NCBI GenBank assembly: GCA_949361645.1
Contig: OX442415.1
Coordinates: 6,550,899-6,614,898 of the forward strand
Length of the DNA stretch: 64,000 nt
Source: Spongilla lacustris
Lineage: Eukaryota; Porifera; Demospongiae; Spongillida; Spongillidae
Reading direction: 5' to 3'
Of the stretch, positions 44,990-57,267 are shown piece after piece (the stretch's first letter is position 1; each line of letters starts with the position of its first letter). The notes beneath the pieces were generated by a model that did not search any database, was not told where the DNA came from, and worked only from the letters and a program-made list of their open reading frames with translations. A program made the translations under genes and the position numbers.

Positions 44990-45260
44990 CTTTTTGCGTA
45001 CGCATACACAATGCATACACATGCACACACACTTGACACACACACAATGCACACACACATACACACACATGCACACACATATGCACACACTCATGCACGC
45101 ATGGACACATACCCATGCACACACACATACATGTACACTCATGTGCACACATACACACATGCATAATCACATACACTGTACACAAATAACACTCGCACAC
45201 AAACTCATGCACACACATACACATGCACATACACATACACATGCACATACACACAGTAAT
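44990..45260. repeat. CA-rich imperfect microsatellite
   Basis: CACACA/CATACA/CATGCA mixture on the + strand. The duplicate locus (58410-58700) has it in the opposite orientation. Confidence 0.9.
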
Positions 45261-46654
45261 TCCTGTAGATTCAAATAGGCATCAAATGGGTATGTACTGT
45301 TACCAAAGGTATTTTGGGTAAGATGACCACAAAGCAATGAAAAATTATACAGATTTAAAAGAAGATGGCTTCAGTGGGTGTCATTGAATTATCCCTTCCT
45401 GCCTCACAAATTTTTTTTGTACCACATATGAGATCTATCACCTAACAAAGGCATTAATTGGCTTTAAGCTACCTTACTACAAAGTTTACAAGGGCTACCA
45501 CAAGTGGCCCTGGCTGCACTATAGCTGTTATATATTACATGCAGCACAGAGGCAAGGTCTCAAAACAAACTTACTGTTAACTGCTTACAGTCTTTGCATA
45601 GTTTTAGGAGTTTAGCTACGCAAAAAGGGTTGCAGAGCCCCAGACCCCTATGGGGGAGCTTTCAGCGATCCTCGATACCCCCTGGCTGGGTGGAATGGGT
45701 GCCCCCACCCTCCCAGGGGAGGCGGGGGAACCACCGTTATTGGCCGCTGCACTTTATATTCCTATGCCACTGCACATGACACACACACACAAGCATACAC
45801 ACCAGGAATGTACCACCAAGTTTGCAACAGGAGGTGGGATTTGGAATATATAAAAATATAAGAGGTGGGCAAAAATAAAATTCATCCCTCTGCACTGTTA
45901 AATAGCATGCCATGTAGTTTTGTTTGACATGGCATGTGTAAACCAGGGGTTGAGTTAGTCAAATTAGAGGCAATCCAGGGCATGGATAGGGGTGGAAGTG
46001 GTAAATCATCCTAGGGAGATGGGGGGGGGGGGGGGGGGGGGGGTATTGGTCAATCCCCCTTGCTGATGCCTGTGTTCCACCCCCTCTAGTTATGGTACTT
46101 AAAATTTTTTGCATCAGGCCTGAAGGTGACAGCGCACTCGCATTTCATATTTGGATAAACACGAGGGGCCCCGTATTTGACTATTAATAAATGCTTTCAG
46201 AAGTCTTACACTCCTATTAATTGGTCCTACTCACCCCCCACCCCCCCCCCCCCCACCAGACTTCCTATGACCATGCACACAATGTACATGTACATGACAC
46301 ACACACATGCACACACATACAAACACACATACACACACACAAATATAACGGTTCTGTTTAAGAGTAAACAGTGTTTAATGGCATGACAGTTGTTTTTGTG
46401 GGCAGCCTTATCTGGGGGCCCCTTCTGGGTTGGGGCTCACACATTCTAGAACATCCTTTGTTCAGGGAGGCCTTCAAGCCAATTCTGTGCAGCTACCATA
46501 TAAACTCCTCCTTCCTGGTGCCATATTGCACATATTTGGCATTGGGAAGGAGAGTGTTTTCCCACCCTTTAACACCCTATTAGTACAGTGCATTGGCTTG
46601 CCTTTTGATATTATATGGTCGGCAGGCGGAGCCCTACAGGCTTTCCCTTAAATC

Positions 46655-46945
46655 TGGCTAGCCCAATCTGGACCAGTGTGTCCAGATCTGGGATACAGGT
46701 TCCAGCTCGTTGCCTGCATCACACTGGACCTGTTTAGCCCAGGATCCCCTTGCATATGGCTAGCCTAGTCTGGAAAGCATCCGGTTCTGGGACACAGGTT
46801 CCAGCTCGTGGCCTAGCTGCATCACGTTGGACCTGTTTAGCCCGGGATCCCCTTGCATATGGCTAGCCCAGTCTGGACAAGCATCCGGTTCTGGGACACA
46901 GGTTCCAGCTTCTGACGAGTGTCATGCTGGACCTGTATAGCCTTG
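46655..46945. repeat. About 110-bp tandem repeat, three units
   Basis: Units start near TGGCTAGCCCAATCTGGACC and contain ACAGGTTCCAGCT and GGACCTGTTTAGCCC. The duplicate locus has about two units at 60470-60665, so copy number changed after duplication. Confidence 0.8.
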
Positions 46946-47435
46946 GGGTAGGGTGCCTTCCAATTCACCTGTGGGATACTTAGGACTGCCTGCTGTGGCA
47001 ATCAGTCAAAAATAACTACGGCCCTTGCTGAAGCTAGTTTATATTTGTACCTTAGGCTAAAACCAACTGCAAGAGATAGTTAAACACACGTTAACTACTG
47101 ATGTACATGACATACACATACATGTGTACATAACATATGCTATCATACACACACATACATAATGCACCCATGCACATGTGAATGTGTGTATGTGTATATA
47201 ACTCATTTGTAGATGCATACATGCACACACACACACATTCACACATAAACAGAAACACATATTCGATGTTTGTTTTGGACAACAGATACTGTGAGTGAAG
47301 TTAAGTGTGTTGCGGAAACACCCTTTTTTTCACAGTGCACGCTGCAACTGTGGATGCATTAATTATTATGTACAGAATCCAAGTGTACATTAGCCTGAGG
47401 GTTAAAATGGTTAGCTGTTACACATGCATGTATAA

Positions 47436-47647
47436 TGCACCTATCAATAAGTGAAACACCCCCCCCCCCCCCCCCCCCCCCCCCAAAATAATAATAATAA
47501 TAAATATATAAATAAATCCGCGCAGGATTAGTGGGGGATTTGACCATTGTTTCTACCAGCACGCGGATTTGACATTGGGTGTGGTCAAGGCACTGCGAAT
47601 TGACCACCCATGTCCCGGATTTGGGGGGTGCATGGAGGGGGGAGAGA

Positions 47648-47681
<34 letters not shown>

Positions 47682-47704
47682 TACACTTTTCATTGATAGG
47701 TGCA
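47436..47704. mobile_element. Harbinger-like MITE with poly(C)/poly(G) arms
   Basis: Inverted ends TGCACCTATCAAT with AGTG and then C26 (47459-47484) on the left; G30 (47650-47679) and the complement on the right. It is flanked by TAA on both sides (47433-47435, 47705-47707), the Harbinger-type target. It lies about 110 bases upstream of the RTK-2 reading frame. RTK-3 keeps the left arm and part of the middle, and lacks the right arm. Confidence 0.8.
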
Positions 47705-47816
47705 TAAAGGATATTAATTGTCATTACGCCATGGAATTTTTAACTTTTTTTATTTGCCTCCAAGTTTCTAGCCGTGATAATCAGTGTGTCTAAGTCTTAT
47801 TATCTGCGCGCTGAGC

Positions 47817-48519
47817 ATGGTGCTTGGAGATCTTGCTGCTTCATTTATTCTCCCTAACGTACCAGGCCAGCAGTGGGTAAAGGTCGGCTATCTGATTATG
47901 ACCGATCCAACGCAGCAGTGTCCCGACTCGTGGCAAACGGTTACGTCACCTGCAGGAGCGTCTTGCGAAAAGAAAGACAGTGATCTTTGTGACTCGGTGA
48001 ATATAAGCACTTACGGAGTTAGCTACCAAATGGTTTGCGGAAGATTCCTTGGCTATCAGATAGGAACGCCTGACGCTTTCGATAGCATCCACGTCGCTGG
48101 ATTGGGATGGGATATCGAAAAGTACTACATAGATGGGGTTAGCATTACCTACGGGTCACCTGGAAATAGGCAGCACGTGTACACATATGCCGCCGGGGGG
48201 TCAGAGTGCTATACCCCAGATTCCTGCCCATGCACAGGAGGAGCATACCCACCTGCTTTTGTAGGATCTGATTACTACTGCGAGTCAGGCAATAACAAAA
48301 CGACGGACGATGATACGATGTTCTACAACGCTGACGTTCTGTGGGATGGACAGCTGTGCCGTCTCGATGAGGTCACGTGCTGCTATCCAACATCGCTCCC
48401 ATGGTTTTGCAAAACGTTTTCTAACCCCATCACTGAAAACATGGAAGTTAGGATATGTTTGGATGAAGCTCTTGACAACGAAAATGTGGCCATCCAGTTC
48501 TTTGAACTGTATATACTAG
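47817..48519 (+). CDS. RTK-2 first ectodomain exon (start codon altered)
   Basis: The frame is open from 47784 and encodes the full cysteine-rich domain: VKVGYLIMTDPTQQCP, SYQMVCGRFLGYQIGTPDAF, YYIDGVSITYGSPGNRQHV, SCPCTGG, DYYCESG, DVLWDGQLCR and LPWFCKTFSNP, with a donor after 48519 (CTAG then GTGAGT). The two ATGs used in RTK-3 are both GTG here, so the first ATG (47817) lies inside the signal peptide and leaves a shortened hydrophobic leader. The coding body is otherwise intact. Either an upstream exon supplies the start or the gene is impaired. Confidence 0.82.
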
Positions 48520-48644
48520 GTGAGTTAATTATACGTTATAAAATGTTATTGTTAAGCTTGCACACACGGAAAAGACATGCATGATCAGTTTGAAAAAAAT
48601 CAGCCGTAGAGTTTCTGATTTTGCTTTGTACACACGTGTATATA

Positions 48645-48929
48645 TGAACCTGTTTTTTGACACCGAATCTATCATAGCGCGCAATTTTCGCGCAAATTTA
48701 GCCTGAGCGTTTAGCAGTATTGGTAAACATGCCTTATTACACATCCGCTTTGATGAAACAGATATTCTAGCTCTTTTTGACCTACGGCAACCGCTAATAG
48801 GTTTACATAGTGCCCGCAGTTATTTGGTGTAAAAATTTCATCATCACACGCCATCACGACACAGCTCGTTTCACCATCCATGTACCCAGACGCGCGCTAT
48901 GATAGATTCGGTGTCAAAAAACAGGTTCA
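48645..48929. mobile_element. MITE with 37-bp inverted ends
   Basis: TGAACCTGTTTTTTGACACC continuing to a GCGCGC word at the left is repeated inverted at the right end. The left end also appears in degraded form downstream of RTK-3 (about 62930), so it inserted before the segmental duplication. Confidence 0.82.
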
Positions 48930-48969
48930 CAGGTACAGTATATGTACATATCAGGATAAAACTTCATGT

Positions 48970-49600
48970 ATAATGCAGCTACTATTGTAATTTGTAATGT
49001 TGTACAAAATATTATTCAAAACTGGATTCATTACCCAGTCAATCATTCAAGTATTTATTTTATTGTCTATTGTCTACTGGTAATGCCTGCATGTGCTACC
49101 ACATTACCAGGTATGACAGAAATTAGGAAGTTCTGCAGGTACAAAGTAAATATTCTTTTGTGAGAATGTGTGAGTGGTGCCAAAAGCTTCAAAACCCGTA
49201 CCTAGAAACATATATAGTTAAAAAAGGGTTTGATCATTTCGTATTTATTCATTATCCTATTACACACATGCAGCATTAATGCCTGCAGTTGATTCGCACA
49301 GACCTAAGAGAACGCAATGGGTACAATACCCACCATACTTTCCCCTCCTCTGCCCACTTGGTCTAACATTAATTTCATTGGCTATTTGAAAGTTCAATAC
49401 ATGTATATGCCTTCCAGTTCATTGAATGGCCAATTCAGTGAATCAGGCTTAGGTTTTGGTATCCTGAAGTGTTATAAAAGAGCTCAATTGCAAATTGAAT
49501 CAGCACAGCAAAATTGAAAATATCTATAAGAAATCCAATGAACATGCAACTTTATTGCTAAAGTAATAGCCACTTGCAATTGATGGTGAGTACTTTTATA
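48970..49600 (+). pseudogene. RTK-2 stalk exon relics and transmembrane deletion
   Basis: About 49080-49112 is a decayed mini-exon: ATGCCTGC is followed by AT instead of AG and the exon is shortened before ACCAGGTA. Near 49270-49290 the acceptor of the seventh mini-exon (ATTAATGCCTGCAG then TTGATT) joins after a few bases to sequence that in RTK-1 lies downstream of the transmembrane exon (GAGAACGCAATGGGTACAAT). Thus one deletion removed everything corresponding to about 25540-26600 of RTK-1, including the membrane span. No Ig exons occur between 48520 and 48970. Confidence 0.72.
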
Positions 49601-49740
49601 CATGTACATAGGGACCTATGCAATAAATAATGACCCAAAACATCCCCACAGAATAGGAAAGCTTACAACAGTACACTCCTAGGTACCTACTTCATCCTAC
49701 CAAACAGCACACACAAAAACCCATGTGCACACACACATGT

Positions 49741-49962
<222 letters not shown>

Positions 49963-49990
49963 AATCATACTTATGTGCTTTATGCCTGTA

Positions 49991-50428
49991 GTTTTTGGAT
50001 GTGGATAAGTTTCAGGACCCACCAACAACGATTGCCATTATAAGATACACTGAATGGTCTCAAGTGTGTCACCAGTAACTGAACCAGCTCCTGCACATGA
50101 CCTACCCAAACAGGTTTAGGATCTGAACAATGGTACAGGCCTATGCAGAGAGGGTGATTGTTTTGTATAGGCACAAATGCACTTACATGTACAAATGTAT
50201 GTGGGTAGTACTGGAGTGAAAAATGATCTACCATTAGTTACACACAGTCCATCAATATGGCTAAAAGATAAACTTCTAGATATAAATCAATCTGTTAGTA
50301 CTGTCTGTCAATTAATTTCTGTAAGTAAGCATGCTGATCCTAATGCTCTGTTGCTCATAGAGAGCAGGTTATGTCTAATGAACTTGAATTTGTCCGAATT
50401 CATATCTCCAGTCTTGGTAAGTACATTA
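49991..50428 (+). other. RTK-2 juxtamembrane exon candidates
   Basis: About 49991-50065 is open after CCTGTAG (FLDVDKFQDPPTT, then IAIIRYTEWSQ); RTK-1 has a stop in the same extended frame and could only use the later AG. The counterpart of RTK-1 exon 27303-27346 (near 50114) has an in-frame TAG and a 4-base deletion. The segment 50177-50428 is open throughout (HSPSIWLKDKLLDINQSVST, LCLMNLNLSEFISPVL) and ends at GTAAGT. I recognise no domain. Confidence 0.4.
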
Positions 50429-50473
50429 TTAGATAATTGCAACAGTCATGATAGTGCTGTACTTTTATTTAAG

Positions 50474-53336
50474 GAGCTGAGAATCTGAAATTGCACAAAT
50501 CAGAGTGCGATAGATACTGTTTTGAAAACATTTTGCTCCATTACGACCATCTCCATATGGATGAGCAGCCATGTGGTTCAGGTACATTACTACAACACTT
50601 TATATGACAATGTCCTACCCTATTTACTTAGAATATTATGTGCTTAATACTCAGGTGAATTTGGTGTTGTGTATCATGCTGCATTGACAACAAAGGATGG
50701 TCAAAAGCAAGAAGTTGCTGTGAAGTCAGCCAAAAGTATGTCCATAAGTCATTGTTTAAGCAATTTATATTTTATTTTGTTAGTACAATCTATTAAAAAT
50801 CTTTCTGTGTGGCTTCATTTAAAATTCTAAATGTGCAGGGGCAGAAGTAAAATGCAATGGTAAAAACACATTTACATGTACACTATTCACTTGAAATACA
50901 AATATTACCCCATATGCATACATGTGCATGCACAAACACACAAACACACTCAAACTCTCATAGAAGCATATTGCATAGCCAAATCATAAAGGGCATCAAG
51001 TTGTGCTTGGAAACAAACACAGCTGATATTAGTGTTTATCCTGCATTCATGCTAGTGTGTATTGCCTTTGTACCTTATGTTTGCTCACATAGTTATAAGC
51101 ACTATGTGCTGTGTTTACTAAATATCCCTACGCAGATAATTACTCTGAAGGTGTTATAAAAAGTTTCTTAGAAGAGTGTTCATTAATGAAGTCTTTCAGT
51201 CATCCCAATGTTTTGGGATTGGTGGGAATGTGTCTGGACTCACCTGATCAAGTCCCACTAATGGTGCTCCCCTTCATGGCTAATGGGAACCTTAAGAAAT
51301 ACCTTCAGCATGCCAGGTCCTTCACAAAGCCTGACCAGTACCCTGAGGTATGTTTGATTAGGTGACTTTTATTTGAATTGTGACTCTACCATTGCATAGG
51401 GATTATCTTGCCATGTTCTGACATCAATGTGTATGGACATAGCCAGAGGGATGAGCTATTTGGCGGATAAAAGACTTGTTCATAGGGACCTTGCAGCAAG
51501 AAACTGCATGTGAGTAAACAAAAAGTGCATTTAGTGATTTTTTTTAGGGAGTGAACAATGTTTAATGTTTTAATGAACCCACCTTCCTGGATGTTTCAAG
51601 TGAGTTGAAAGGGGGGGGGGGGGGGGCGGGGGAGCTTTTGCTAGGGTTAGCAGGTCAAGCCTGCCTCTCTGTCTGAAACCTTCTGCTATGTATAAGTGGT
51701 GTTCTTGGGATAGCAACCATAGGCTGCATATATATTGCTGACCCTCCCACCACTCCACTTGTGCTTCGATTGTACCTTGCACTCATGTCATCAAACCCAT
51801 GATCATTGTCCCTGGTCGGTCAGTGGTGAGGGCCTCACCATGATCATGTCATGGTGTGGCACATCTGGTCACACCCAAGACATGACCAGCGTCACTCTTG
51901 GACATCGCACCATGACCATGTCATGGTAGTGGTGTGACCTTTGTCCCAGACTGGGACTGATGGGTACAGCCTGCTAGCAGGGTGACACCTGACCCCCTAG
52001 GCCGGTGTGCAAAACTGCTAGCATAGTTGCAGGAAAGTATGAGCATTTGTACAGCATAAAGTGATTTGTGTAGGGAGAATGAAGCACAGAATGAGTATTC
52101 AATAATACCAATGCCACAGGATAATGTTGCTCAATATGACTCTTCATTAGGCCTTAGTCAGTTCAGCGAGACATTGTATAGATTTGTTACCACACTATCA
52201 TTATTAGTTTTGATACAGAGCCTGTGGGCCAACTGTGCATCAATGTCCATCAGCTTAGGCTTGAACTGCTAAGAGCAAACAGATCGATCCAAGTTCTTTG
52301 CATTTGTAATTATTTTCATGTTGTTTAATAACCTTTGTGAATCCTGCCTGCTTCTTCTATGAAATTAGAGCACAACTAATTCAAGTGCTGCTGGTACCAT
52401 TTTATTAGGAGCCTCCAGCTTCACATGGGACTGGCTTGCAAGAATATCCATAGTATTATCTAATTCAACAATGGCAACTATATGTAATGCAATTTGAATA
52501 ATTAATTCAGTCTTCTGGAGTGAAATGATTTTTACAACAGAAGGAAACATTTTATTTAATTTTTCCATACTTTCGGCTGCGGCTCACTATATAGGAATGT
52601 GAATACATGGCAATTTATTCACACACAATTATTAACCCATGCTATTTAATGTATGTTATTAACTTTTCACACTAAATATTCATAGGGTGGACATCAACTT
52701 AATGATCAAAGTTGAAGACTTTGGACTCTCCAGGGATATATATACAACAGATTACTACAAAATGTCGAACTTTGGTCTATGTCCAATCAAATGGATGTCT
52801 CCAGAGATGATACGTGATGGAATAAGTAGTGAAAAATCTGACATTGTAAGTGTCATGGGTACATTCACTATTCTTTTGCCAAGCATATTTCATTCAACCC
52901 CTTTGTCTCTAAGTAGAATTAGGTTGTGTCTCATACATTATCATTGCTGTACATGCGTATACTTATCGTATCATAGAATTAAAATAAAATTCATTCTGAT
53001 GAAATTTAAGTGTATGATGTATTAAATTAATCCATCAGGTACTATTCCATATCCACAGTGGGCATATGGGGTGACATGCTGGGAGGTGTTCAGCATTGGG
53101 ACAAATCCTTACCCTGGTGTGGAGAATCGTGACATCCTTCAGCATTTGGATGAAGGGCTGAGGCTGAAGCAAACTACCTTATGTCCTGATCAGATGTGAG
53201 CAATAATAAGTGTTACTTTCTATATAAAATGCTTTCTTTCAGTTTTGTATTGATGACAAAATGTTGGCTGGAGGATGCTCAGGCTCGTCCAACATTTCAG
53301 CAACTTGTTTTGGAGGTGGAGGTTCACCAAAACTGA
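50474..53336 (+). CDS. RTK-2 tyrosine kinase domain (seven exons)
   Basis: Exons 50474-50581, 50655-50735, 51136-51347, 51400-51509, 52686-52845, 53059-53195 and 53243-53336 have exactly the same lengths and phases as RTK-1 and end at [54 protein letters not shown] and ARPTFQQL are intact. One notable change is Glu before the DFG motif (KVEDFG for KVGDFG). The first acceptor is TTTAAG instead of TTTCAG. With no transmembrane exon upstream, the product could not be a normal receptor; it may be a recently dead gene or a cytoplasmic/secreted variant. Confidence 0.88.
52074..52272 (+). pseudogene. RTK-2 copy of the candidate alternative terminal exon
   Basis: Homologous to 29287-29389 and in the same phase. 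The stop TAG is TTG here, so the frame runs on to 52272. Of the coding differences from RTK-1 that I noted, all four change the residue (P to Q, A to V, P to S, F to L), which argues against strong constraint. Confidence 0.35.
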
Positions 53337-53616
53337 CACCAAAATGGCTTTTATTTTAGCATGGAAGTAATGCCTGCTGATGTAGATAGTTTAAAAACTC
53401 TATTTCTGTAACATTGAACTTTTCTTTTATGTTGCATTATTTTTCATGATGCTAGTTAATATGCATAGATTGATAGCTATCAAAAGAATGGTTTTACCCA
53501 TTAATTGGAGCATTCTATGGCAGCTATTTATGACCAGATGTTCCTTTTATAATTCATTATTTGTTTAACGTAATCAAACATTGATGACGAAGTGTCAGTT
53601 ATACAAAGGTGTGGGT

Positions 53617-53622
53617 AATAAA
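53617..53622 (+). terminator. Polyadenylation signal candidate, RTK-2
   Basis: AATAAA about 280 bases after the stop, at the position equivalent to RTK-1 30808. Homology with RTK-1 ends near 53820. Confidence 0.55.
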
Positions 53623-53824
53623 GTTGCTCGTGGCCATGTGTTACATGTATAGACATATTGCTGTTTATAAGCGTGTGAATGCTCCCATGTATGGGCAGGG
53701 TTTGGTTTTGTTCTTATTGCCTTAACAATGGTTTATCAGTAGGACCTAAGCAAACTGTTTAGTACATAAACACTTGTCCATCGTCATGTTCGGCGTACTA
53801 TGCACTACTTTGTTATAATTCAGC

Positions 53825-54000
53825 ATCACATGAAAATTGGCACCCCTGGAAAATTGGTACCACCATTCCATTTTTCCTAGGCTTTTTGGCACCCCCACTC
53901 CAATTTTCCTAGGAAACTTGGCATCCCTTCAGGAAAACAGGCATCCCTCAGCATAGCCTTACTCCTAGGAATATTGGAACCCCCACTCCGCATCCCTATA
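53825..54000. repeat. Degenerate tandem repeat of about 30 bases
   Basis: Repeats of the type AAAATTGGCACCCC / TTTTCCTAGG, starting exactly where homology with RTK-1 stops. Confidence 0.7.
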
Positions 54001-55912
54001 TAAAATAATGGAATCAATTTAAAAAAGCTATATTCACTGGCACATAAGAAAGTTGGGAACCATTTCAAGGCTGTTTAATCTACTGTTACATAATTACTGA
54101 TAATTAGTAAATGTATGCACCCAATATTATTAGTAAATATTTGAATTCATGATCTGATGCATTAAGAATGAGCAGCTCACAAACACAACATACACACACA
54201 TTGCTGTTACATCTTTTTAAGTAATACAAAAAGTTTGTTGAAGTTAGTTGTATACATGTATATGTCTTCATCTTGATGCAAGCCAGATTTAGTTTCCTAT
54301 GGTGAAACAAAAAAAAATTGATAAGTGCCCACGTACCAGAATAGAGCTATCCACCATTCATATTACAGATGGGAAGTTGAGCTATATTCTACATTAACAG
54401 CATAATGCTTGACTTATTTCAGTTTCAGTTTTTTTGTTTCCCTTGAATATGAGGTCCATGCATATTCATATTCATGCTGGGCAGGAACTTGGTGTTGCAA
54501 GTTCAGTACACTGCAGCAGAGTGAGGATGTTAAAACCTGGCTGTATAGTGATATGATTGTTAAACTACTGTGGATTACTGTTACGGGATTTTCATTTGCC
54601 AGTGCTTGGATAGAGCAGTACCAGAAAGATTTATAGAAGGCACTTAAATAAATTAAACTGACCCTTTAGAAAAAAAGATCACATAAACCCCATAATGTAT
54701 TATCATGAATGTGCTTTGATTTCAGCTTGCCTTATTCCTGTACAAGCAAAAAAAGATTTATAGGACCACCAGCACTTACATGGTTTATGAGGATTTACTT
54801 GGGATGCCATGATACTAATTACATAGGTTGTGAAAGCCACTTTATGCTCAAGTGAAATGCCTTCAAGAGTCTTTGCTCCTACCTTGTACAGCAGTGTGGT
54901 TGTCTGCCATACCATCTTAGGCAACAGGATCTTTCATATTGGTCTGAGTACCATTGTGTATAATACAAATGAAACAAAGGTATATGCAGCCAGGGTTCAG
55001 TTTGTTTGCCCACACTGCAAGTAGTCATGCAACTCATGATCAGTGGCTTGTTCCTATGTATTGTCTTCCTAATCAGAAGTAAGAGCAGCATTTGGATTTA
55101 GTCATGTATTACAGACCTGCCCATTCTTATCACCAGTTCATTTGCTCAGTGGTATGGATGAAGTTTAGCAATGATAAATCCACTCAGGTAGGACTGAGAT
55201 CATTACTTATAATTAAAGTTCATTCAGTTTGTGCAGACTGTACCAGCATATGGCAGAGTCTATGAAGGAGGCTGTAGAATGTGTGAAGTCAAGCCATCAC
55301 TACACAATACTATTGGAGAGATAGAATTACCACATTTGTAAAGAAAATTCATGTGCTCATTTTTATCTTCTAAACAACTGAAGTAAAAAATACCTTTCAG
55401 CACACACAAGATTTACGGAGTTTCCACTCCTTCTGATGTATGACTAACAGTCAACTTTACAGTAGTTTGTAGAAGTACTCGAGGTGGTCAATTCATATGA
55501 CACATGGCATGGTGTGGTATCTATTTATTTTCTGATTAGGGGCACAAAAGGGATTTGACGTGGTTCACTGAACTTCCCAATAAGGATATGTTCTTTAATA
55601 TTTACATTCAATAGAATATTGTCTCACTTTTCAGCCAGAAGCACTAAAGTCCAAAGTCTAGTATTGATTATGTGTGATAAATGTATCTGATATGTGATAT
55701 ACATTTATGTATGCTGCGATTCAGGGTGATCGCCAAGGAGAGATCCTGCAGCCAGCCAGCAAGGTTATATTCCAAAAAGGAAGCCTCTCACTATGCCTGC
55801 AGCCATTAGCCCACAACTCTCAACGGTTTATTTTTCATCAGCGTAAGACAGCAGTTTATCAACTCTCGTAGCCAAACACAGTTGGATTTTTATATGACAG
55901 AAAAAGTAAATC
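54001..55912. other. Intergenic, no gene recognised
   Basis: Short open stretches on both strands (54409-54636 +, 54703-54924 -) show no motif I know. The minus one contains VAFTTYVISIMASQVN and two Cys/Trp residues, and might be a transposase scrap. Confidence 0.45.
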
Positions 55913-55915
55913 TCA

Positions 55916-57267
55916 CACAGTGCCAAAACGTTGTTTTCCAGCTATGTATAATGCGTGTATACTGCTTGTATACACGCGTTTTACGTGAATCTAAACATGC
56001 TGCTTACACCGGTGGATAACGTGTGGAAGGAGACTGACATCCGATCGGGTGTAATGTTGGTGGATAGCACTATGTATACAACCGCGTATGACGCGAGGAT
56101 ACCATGAGTAAACGCGCATATAACGGGTGGATAACAAGCCTTTTTTTGGTACAGTGCAGGCTATAATCAACCAGTATAACTCCGTAATGCTTGAGCACAG
56201 GCATGCCTTCCGTTTATCACCGCATAATGTCCCATAACCATTTTTATTGCAAGTTATCTTGTGTGATATCGAAACGAATACAGTACAGATGAAACGTTGC
56301 CAAATGTATCTTCTTTTTTTCTTTCTGTACTCCTCTTTGTGCCCGCTTGGCTGCTTGCTTCCTGCATGTTTGCCTTCGCCGCCTCTTATGTTGTTCATAT
56401 ATGCTCCCCGGTCAGAGATGCTAGATGAAAGAAAAGATGTTAACGTAGCTGCATGCCTATACAAATAAATCTTGCCATACCATGTTGATTTGCTGTTTTG
56501 TCCGTCCTCTTTAATTTGCTGAGAGCGGATTGTGAATGCTGCTGCATGGGGCAGTTTGTTTAACTTCACTCTGTAAGCGACTTACTGTTTGCTGTTTAAA
56601 CCTTCTGCAGCAATGACTTACGATTTCATCCTGCAAATACACATTGATGTATTAAATCGCGCATGCATGCACATGCGTGAAACAGCCTGTAACAATAAAG
56701 GATCCAAACCTTTGTCTTACCGGTGCACTATCTTCTATATATCGGGTGTAAGCTCTATACCGCAGTTTTCCACGCTACAAAGCACGAAATACAACGGTCA
56801 ATATACAATATCTTATCTTACTTACCAATCATTATACCGGCCCACACAAGTACAAATACTTCGATGAGTCCATTGCACTAGCAGCTAGTCCAGCGAATCG
56901 ATACTGACATCTTAGCTTCTTTGATGACCGCTGTAAATGAATGGAAGTTGCCAGCTGCCACCGCGTGATCGATCCACGTGATTTCATAGTGATCATCGCA
57001 TATTTCACACCTGTATGCGTACACTCGTTTTCCGCTTAATGTCTCACGCGTTATACAATCGTTGTGTATAACAAGTGTATGCAGAATGTAAACTCACGTT
57101 ATACACGATGTGCATCGTGCGTTATACAGCTATTGTGTATAGCAAGAGTAACAGAGTAGATACGCTCGTTATGCATTCGAAGTATACACCGCGTATCCTC
57201 CACTACAGTAAAACACGCGTACACCGGGTTGAATACACCCTGTGGATAATTTTGATTTGGCACTGTG
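55916..57267. mobile_element. TIR element CACAGTGCC, 3-bp duplication
   Basis: Ends CACAGTGCCAAAA and the complement, flanked by TCA on both sides (55913-55915, 57268-57270). The subterminal 200 bases at each end are full of GTTATACAC/GTGTATAAC/GGATAAC words in both orientations, like binding-site arrays. The only long frame is 55991-56569 on the minus strand (192 codons, basic and Cys-rich, no known motif). The superfamily is uncertain; a 3-bp TNA duplication suggests Harbinger. Confidence 0.7.

Larger units (their letters stand above)
42440..47300. repeat. Segmental duplication, copy 1 (upstream of RTK-2)
   Basis: Corresponds in order to 57360-61070. Shared landmarks include AGGAGTGGGGTGTT, TGACGGTAGAGGGCGTGG-type words, GACTTTAAGTGACAAA, the CCAGACCCCTATGGG region, GGGGCCCCTTCT and the GGTTCCAGCTCGT tandem units. 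Both copies lie directly upstream of an RTK first exon, so promoter and exon were duplicated together. Independent insertions (42748-44131 here, 57905-58141 there) came later. Confidence 0.85.

Noticed and set aside
44820..45278. Cys/His/Met-rich frames, also at 58352-58720
   Set aside because: Imperfect CA/TG repeat; no conserved frame between the duplicate segments, and the block is inverted between them.
46371..46651. Frames around the GGGGCCCCTTCTGGG region (also 60144-60451)
   Set aside because: The duplicate segments do not keep one common frame and no known domain appears; probably repeat-derived.
47784..47816. GTG at 47784 as the RTK-2 start
   Set aside because: The intact paralogue uses ATG here; in RTK-2 both ATGs are changed, so the first usable ATG is 47817 unless an upstream exon exists.
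55991..56569. 192-codon minus-strand frame as a host gene
   Set aside because: It lies inside a TIR element, covers subterminal repeat words and has no recognisable domain; kept only as part of that element.
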